Shown piece after piece: positions 5,259 through 9,306 of a DNA stretch of 9,306 nt. Made by a program: the position numbers and the translations under genes. This stretch comes from Actinomycetota bacterium (GTDB lineage Bacteria > Actinomycetota > Acidimicrobiia > Acidimicrobiales > SZUA-35). The stretch's first letter is position 1. Each line of letters opens with the position of its first letter. Location: positions 1 through 9,306 of the forward strand of contig JAQCHM010000109.1 of NCBI GenBank assembly GCA_027730885.1, read 5' to 3'. A model generated the notes under the pieces. That model was not told the DNA's origin and did not search any database. It worked only from the letters and a program-made list of their open reading frames with translations.

Positions 5259-6377
5259 TCAGAGCCGCTCCACGACGTAGTCGATACAGGCGGTGAGGGC
5301 GGCCACATCACCCGGGTCGACGGCGGGGAACGTCGCGATGCGGAGCTGGTTGCGGCCCAACTTGCGGTAGCTGTCGGTATCGACGATGCCGTTGGCTCGC
5401 AGTACCGCGTTGACGGCCGAGGCCTGCACCGAATCGTCGAGGTCGATCGTGCCAACGACGTGGCTGCGCTGCGTCGGATCCGCAACGAAGGGGCGAGCGT
5501 AGGCGGACGCCTCGGCCCACGAGTAGAGGATGTCGGCCGATCGGTCACACCGGCCGGCTGAGAACTCGAGGCCGCCGTTCTCGTTGATCCACTCGACCTG
5601 GTTGACGGCGAGGAAGACGGTGGCCAACGCCGGGGTGTTGTAGGTCTGGTTCTTGGTCGAGTTGTCGACCGCGATGGCAAGGTCGAGTCCGGCAGGGATC
5701 CACCGGGGACCGGCGGCGATGCGGCCGATGCGATCGAGGGCCCGAGGTGAACAGCAGGCGATCCACAGTCCACCGTCGGAGGCGAACCCCTTCTGCGGTG
5801 CGAAGTAGTAGCAGTCGACCTCGTTGGGGTCGAAACGCAGGCCGCCGGCGCCCGATGTTGCGTCGACGGCGACCACCGCGTCGTCGGCGAGGCCTTTCGG
5901 GCGGCGCAGGGGCATGGCAACGCCGGTCGACGTCTCATTGTGGGTGAGGGCGTAGAGGTCGACGTCGTCGTTGGCGCGGGCTTCTGGATGCGAACCGGTG
6001 GGTGCTTCGATGATCTCGGGGTCGCCGAGGAACGGCGCACCCGCTGTCGACTCGGCGAACTTCGACGAGAACTCGCCGAACACCAGATGCTGCGAGCGGG
6101 CCTCGACCAGACCGAAGGTTGCGGCGTCCCAGAACAAGGTGGAGCCGCCGTTACCCAGCACCACCTCCCACCCGTCCGGCAGGCTGAACAACGAGCGGAT
6201 TCCGGACTGCAGGCGGGCCACCATGTGCTTGACCGGTTCCTGGCGGTGCGACGTCCCCAGGAAGGTCGGGGCGGCGTCGGCGAGGGCCGCTACTGCCTCG
6301 GCCCGGACCTTGGACGGCCCGGAGCCGAAGCGACCGTCAGCGGGCTTGATGTCGGCAGGAAGCACGATGTCTGGCAT
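5259..6377 (-). CDS. serC: Phosphoserine aminotransferase, actinobacterial type
   Basis: A 372-residue PLP aminotransferase that converts 3-phosphohydroxypyruvate and glutamate to O-phosphoserine and 2-oxoglutarate, the second step of serine synthesis. The start MPDIVLPADIKPADGRFGSG resembles streptomycete SerC (recalled, not searched). GTSHRQ (41-46), GNGGST (75-80) and HNETSTG (146-152) surround the cofactor. Asp172 in VDATSGAGG and Lys196 in FAPQKGF are the pyridine-nitrogen partner and Schiff-base lysine. GIVDTDSYRKLGRNQLR near the C-terminus is also the actinobacterial type. The ATG at 6377 (complement) was preferred over an in-frame ATG at 6431: it gives the family-standard N-terminus and has GAGG about 9 nt upstream, whereas the longer form adds 18 unconserved residues. 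It is divergent from aspC. serA and serB are not in view. Confidence 0.95.
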   Translation of the reverse strand: MPDIVLPADIKPADGRFGSGPSKVRAEAVAALADAAPTFLGTSHRQEPVKHMVARLQSGIRSLFSLPDGWEVVLGNGGSTLFWDAATFGLVEARSQHLVFGEFSSKFAESTAGAPFLGDPEIIEAPTGSHPEARANDDVDLYALTHNETSTGVAMPLRRPKGLADDAVVAVDATSGAGGLRFDPNEVDCYYFAPQKGFASDGGLWIACCSPRALDRIGRIAAGPRWIPAGLDLAIAVDNSTKNQTYNTPALATVFLAVNQVEWINENGGLEFSAGRCDRSADILYSWAEASAYARPFVADPTQRSHVVGTIDLDDSVQASAVNAVLRANGIVDTDSYRKLGRNQLRIATFPAVDPGDVAALTACIDYVVERL

Positions 6378-6526
6378 GAAATCAGGCCTCAATTCAGGAG
6401 TGATTGGGTCCACAGTTTGACAGGATGGCATCTCGGTTCCTCACCGAACGTCCCCCATCCAGCCTTGCTCGAGCAGCGTTCCTCAGGCAACGCCCCCCAT
6501 CAACCCTCTACCTCTGGAGACCTCCC
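6378..6526. promoter_or_regulatory. Divergent serC/aspC intergenic region
   Basis: This 149-nt gap must hold promoters for both genes. On the + strand a perfect TTGACA lies at 6417-6422, but no TANNNT hexamer sits at the normal spacing (6440-6445 reads CTCACC), so it is only a candidate -35 for aspC. An imperfect dyad, CCTCAATTCAGG (6387-6398), overlaps the serC ribosome site on the - strand. A perfect 10-base palindrome, TGCTCGAGCA (6466-6475), lies in the likely aspC leader. GGAG at 6516-6519, 6 nt before the aspC ATG, is a good ribosome site and sets that start. No specific regulator site is recognised. Confidence 0.45.
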
Positions 6527-7723
6527 ATGGGTCGCATCTCTGTCAGCGTCGGATCCATCGCCCCTTCGGCCACGATGGCCGTCGATGGGAAAGCCAAGGC
6601 GCTCAAGGCCAAGGGGGAACCGGTCATCGGTTTCGGCGCCGGTGAGCCCGATTTCGCCACCCCTGACTACATCGTCGATGCCGCCGTCGCGGCCTGCCGG
6701 GATCCGAAGAACCACATCTACACCCCGGCCACCGGCTTGCCCGAACTGCGAGAGGCCGTTGCCTCCAAGACGAAGCGTGACTCCGGTCTCGAGGTCAGCG
6801 CCGACCAGGTGATCATCACCGTCGGAGGCAAGCACGCGGTCTACAACTCGCTCCTCGGGCTGCTCGATCCCGGCGACGAGGTCCTGATCCCCACGCCCTA
6901 CTGGACCACCTACCCCGAGCCTGTCCGTCTGGTCGGCGGCGTGCCGGTGTACGTCGAGACCGACATCCTGTCGGGCTTCAAGGCCACCGTCGAACAGCTC
7001 GAAGCGGCCCGGACTCCGAAGACCAAGGCCCTGATCTTCGTCAGCCCGTCCAACCCTTCGGGTGCCGTCTACGGCAGGGACCAGATCGAGGCCATCGGTA
7101 AATGGGCGGCCGAGCACGACATCTGGGTGCTGACCGATGAGATCTACGAGCACCTCGTGTATGACGGCAACGAGTTCCACTCGATGCCGGTCGTCGTCCC
7201 CGAGATCGCCGACCGTTGCATCATCGTGAACGGCGTTGCCAAGACCTACGCCATGACCGGGTGGCGAGTGGGCTGGATCATCGCTCCGCCTGACATGGCA
7301 AAGGCGCTTGGCAACCTTCAGTCGCACCAGACTTCCAACGTCCCCAATGTGTCCCAACGCGCGGCCCTCGCCGCGGTCTCGGGTGACCTCAGCGCGGTCG
7401 CCATGATGCGCGAGGCGTTCGACCGCCGACGCAAGGCGATGCAGCAGCTGCTGGACGGCATGGTGGGTGTCGAGTGCCGGATGCCTGAGGGCGCGTTCTA
7501 TGCGTTCCCTTCCTTCGAATCGATCATCGGTCGGACCATTCGCGGCACGAAGATCGAGTCGACGCTCCAACTGGCCGACGTCGTTCTCGAGCAGGTCAAG
7601 GTGGCGTTCGTGCCGGGCGAAGCCTTTGGGAGCCCCGGCTATGCACGATTCTCGTTCGCGTTGGGTGACGACGACCTCGGCGAAGGACTTGGTCGCATCG
7701 CCGACCTGTTGGCCGAGGGCTGA
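6527..7723 (+). CDS. aspC: Aspartate aminotransferase, class I (subgroup I-beta-like)
   Basis: A 398-residue fold-type I PLP enzyme that transfers the amino group between aspartate and 2-oxoglutarate, linking oxaloacetate/aspartate with glutamate in the cytoplasm. The N-terminal VSVGSIAPSATMAVDGKAKALKAKG and GAGEPDF are characteristic of the Thermus/Streptomyces type. YTPATG (65-70) and PYWTTYP (124-130) line the active site. Asn176 in SPSNPSG, Asp204 and Tyr207 in TDEIYEHL, Lys239 in NGVAKTYAMTGWRVG and Arg247 are the cofactor contacts and Schiff-base lysine. Arg374 in YARFSFALG is the substrate alpha-carboxylate arginine. Some members of this subgroup also transaminate prephenate to arogenate; I cannot judge that here. 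ATG at 6527 was chosen for its GGAG ribosome site and conserved N-terminus, over an upstream in-frame GTG at 6404. The S9 peptidase follows after 6 nt, probably in the same mRNA. Confidence 0.94.
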   Translation: MGRISVSVGSIAPSATMAVDGKAKALKAKGEPVIGFGAGEPDFATPDYIVDAAVAACRDPKNHIYTPATGLPELREAVASKTKRDSGLEVSADQVIITVGGKHAVYNSLLGLLDPGDEVLIPTPYWTTYPEPVRLVGGVPVYVETDILSGFKATVEQLEAARTPKTKALIFVSPSNPSGAVYGRDQIEAIGKWAAEHDIWVLTDEIYEHLVYDGNEFHSMPVVVPEIADRCIIVNGVAKTYAMTGWRVGWIIAPPDMAKALGNLQSHQTSNVPNVSQRAALAAVSGDLSAVAMMREAFDRRRKAMQQLLDGMVGVECRMPEGAFYAFPSFESIIGRTIRGTKIESTLQLADVVLEQVKVAFVPGEAFGSPGYARFSFALGDDDLGEGLGRIADLLAEG

Positions 7724-7729
7724 GGCCCG

Positions 7730-9306
7730 ATGACCGAGCCTTATGGGTCCTGGCCCTCGCCGCTGTCGGCCGCGCAGGTGGCCGAAGGCGGCACCGGGCT
7801 GTCCGGGCCGGCGGTTCGCCCCGACGCCGAGGGGCGTACCGAGGTTTGGTGGGCCGAGCTCCGGCCATCCGAAGGCGGCCGCTCGGTCCTCGTCCGGCGG
7901 CGCTCCGGCGGCGAACCGGTCGAGATGCTCGCCGCCCCCTGGTCGGCCCGCCCCCGGGTGCACGAATACGGTGGCGGTGCGTGGTTCTTGGGCAAGACAG
8001 CGGTCTACTTCAGCAACTGGGACGACCAACGGCTTTACCGGTTCGACGATGCGCACCCGGAGCCGGAACCGATCACTCCGGAGCCCGATCTGAGACACGG
8101 CGTGCGCTACGCCGACGGGGTCGAGTCACCAGACGGCCGCTGGGTGATCGCGGTCCAGGAGACGCACCCTATGCTCGGCGAGGCCACCAACGAGATCGTG
8201 GCCCTTCCGGCCGATGGATCGGAACCCCCGCGGGTCATCGTCTCGGGCACCGACTTCGTCATGGCTCCCCGCATTTCGCCCGACGGTCGGTGGCTCAGTT
8301 GGATTCGATGGAATCATCCCGACATGCCATGGGACAGTACCGAGTTGTGTGCTGCTCCGCTGTTCGACGGTTTCCGTCTCGGCAACACCCAAGTGGTCGC
8401 CGGTGGGCCGTCGGAGTCGGTGCACGGAGCCAACTGGGCGTCTGACGAGCGGCTGGTGTTCAGCACCGACTCGACCGGTTGGTGGAACCTCAGCATGTGG
8501 CGGCCCGGCGAGCAGAAGCCCACCCCGCTCACCACCCTCGTCGGTTCCGAGATCGGATCGCCGCCGTGGGTCTTCGGCGTGCAGCAGTGGGCCGAACTGC
8601 CCGACGGTCGGTTGCTGGCGGTCGAGACCACGCGGGGCGCTGATCGCTTCGTCGTGGTGGGCAACGAAGGAGGGGCCCAACCCCTCGGCACCCCGTACGT
8701 CTCGGTAGGCGGCTTGGTCGTCTCCCACCTGGGCGAGCTCATCGCCGTCGCCCAGACCAAGATCGATCTACCAGCGGTCGTCGAGATCGCGCCCGGTGGT
8801 CAGACCTTCGTCCATCGTCCGAGTGACGAGTTGGGTATCGACCCGCGCTGGTACAGCATCGCCGAACCCATCGAGTTCCCGACGGCCGAGGGTCGCACTG
8901 CTCACGCGTTCTTCTACGCGCCGACCGGACCCGATCGTTGGGCGCCGAGCAACGGGGATGCCGCCGAGAAGCCGCCACTGGTCGTCATCGGGCACGGCGG
9001 CCCCACCGCTCATTCGGCGCCCGTCCTGAACCTGAAGATCCAGTACTGGACCAGCCGGGGGTTCGCGGTCGTTGATGTCAACTATGGCGGCTCCACCGGG
9101 CACGGGCGTGACTACCGCCGTCTGCTCGACCGGGCCTGGGGCATCGTCGACGTGCAGGACTGCATCGCGGCCGCCACGTGGTTGGCTGCCGCGGGCACGG
9201 TCGACCCGCAACGTATGGCCATCCGAGGCGGCTCGGCCGGCGGATTCACGGTGTTGGCCTGCCTCACGTCGTCGAGGGGCTTCGCCGCCGGTACCAGCCT
9301 CTACGG
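7730..9306 (+). CDS. S9 (prolyl oligopeptidase) family serine peptidase, 3' end outside window
   Basis: The frame is open from ATG 7730 to the window end, giving 525 full codons. It resembles bacterial dipeptidyl-/acylaminoacyl-peptidases that cleave short peptides, and starts MTEPYGSWPSPLSA with no signal peptide, so it is probably cytoplasmic. Residues to about 380 form a beta-propeller, with repeat units marked by SPDGRW at 133-138 and 183-188. From about 385 an alpha/beta-hydrolase domain begins: GHGGP (421-425) forms the oxyanion region, NYGGSTGHGRDYR (451-463) is a conserved family segment, and RGGSAGG (499-505) carries the nucleophile Ser502. The catalytic Asp and His and roughly the last 120-150 residues lie beyond the window. 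The short gap after aspC, with GAGG at 7722-7725 overlapping the aspC stop, suggests co-transcription. The peptide substrate is unknown. Confidence 0.92.
   Translation, partial: MTEPYGSWPSPLSAAQVAEGGTGLSGPAVRPDAEGRTEVWWAELRPSEGGRSVLVRRRSGGEPVEMLAAPWSARPRVHEYGGGAWFLGKTAVYFSNWDDQRLYRFDDAHPEPEPITPEPDLRHGVRYADGVESPDGRWVIAVQETHPMLGEATNEIVALPADGSEPPRVIVSGTDFVMAPRISPDGRWLSWIRWNHPDMPWDSTELCAAPLFDGFRLGNTQVVAGGPSESVHGANWASDERLVFSTDSTGWWNLSMWRPGEQKPTPLTTLVGSEIGSPPWVFGVQQWAELPDGRLLAVETTRGADRFVVVGNEGGAQPLGTPYVSVGGLVVSHLGELIAVAQTKIDLPAVVEIAPGGQTFVHRPSDELGIDPRWYSIAEPIEFPTAEGRTAHAFFYAPTGPDRWAPSNGDAAEKPPLVVIGHGGPTAHSAPVLNLKIQYWTSRGFAVVDVNYGGSTGHGRDYRRLLDRAWGIVDVQDCIAAATWLAAAGTVDPQRMAIRGGSAGGFTVLACLTSSRGFAAGTSLY

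Noticed and set aside
4802..6040. 412-codon open frame on the - strand over msrB and serC
   Set aside because: It is Ser/Thr/Arg/Pro-rich with no recognisable domain, is antisense to msrB and overlaps serC in another frame. Such open frames are expected in GC-rich DNA.
6378..6431. 18-residue N-terminal extension of SerC
   Set aside because: The family N-terminus matches the ATG at 6377, which also has a better ribosome site.
6404..6526. 41-residue N-terminal extension of AspC from GTG 6404
   Set aside because: The residues are unconserved, the GTG has no convincing ribosome site, and ATG 6527 has GGAG at ideal spacing.
6500..8098. 532-codon open frame antisense to aspC and the peptidase
   Set aside because: It is a mirror of two clearly recognised genes, has biased composition and no motif, and would need two genes to be false.
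1..9306. CRISPR array, transposon, integrase, tRNA or toxin-antitoxin genes
   Set aside because: No regularly spaced repeats, terminal inverted repeats, transposase motifs or tRNA-like folds were seen. Nearly all bases belong to recognised housekeeping genes.

Overview
The window is GC-rich chromosomal DNA (GC judged by eye, not counted) from a high-GC actinobacterium. The main evidence is protein type: SerC is the actinobacterial/mycobacterial form, with a GRFGSGPSKVR start and a LGRNQLR end. The aspartate aminotransferase, the cyclophilin with its IDP..Y/TAEM N-terminus, and the propeller-type S9 peptidase also read like actinobacterial homologues. A lineage such as Acidimicrobiia is plausible, but this is inference.

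Layout. (1) Positions 1-1711, + strand: the 3' end of ilvC, a crotonase (enoyl-CoA hydratase) and hpt. Each start codon overlaps the preceding stop codon, so this is a tightly coupled operon tail, closed by an inverted repeat just after hpt. (2) 1712-3186: a 158-nt gap with dyad symmetry and a probable promoter, then metY (O-acetylhomoserine sulfhydrylase) with a strong Shine-Dalgarno. (3) 3187-5254: two abutting hairpins, then a cyclophilin-type peptidyl-prolyl isomerase, an Fe(II)/2-oxoglutarate oxygenase of unknown substrate 17 nt later, and msrB, which appears to have its own leaderless promoter. (4) 5259-6377, - strand: serC, convergent with msrB across only 4 nt. (5) 6378-6526: divergent intergenic region. 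(6) 6527-9306, + strand: aspC, then after 6 nt an S9 prolyl-oligopeptidase-type peptidase that runs off the window end just after its nucleophile motif.

Together the genes are mostly core metabolism: branched-chain amino acids (ilvC), acyl-CoA metabolism, purine salvage (hpt), sulfur assimilation into homocysteine (metY), methionine-sulfoxide repair (msrB), serine synthesis (serC) and aspartate/glutamate transamination (aspC). I see no mobile element, CRISPR array, phage gene, tRNA or rRNA, and no sign of recent transfer.

I do not see a convincing undescribed system. The points most worth checking are the orphan oxygenase, the paired hairpins before the isomerase, the leaderless msrB promoter, and the overlap-coupled ilvC-crotonase-hpt arrangement.
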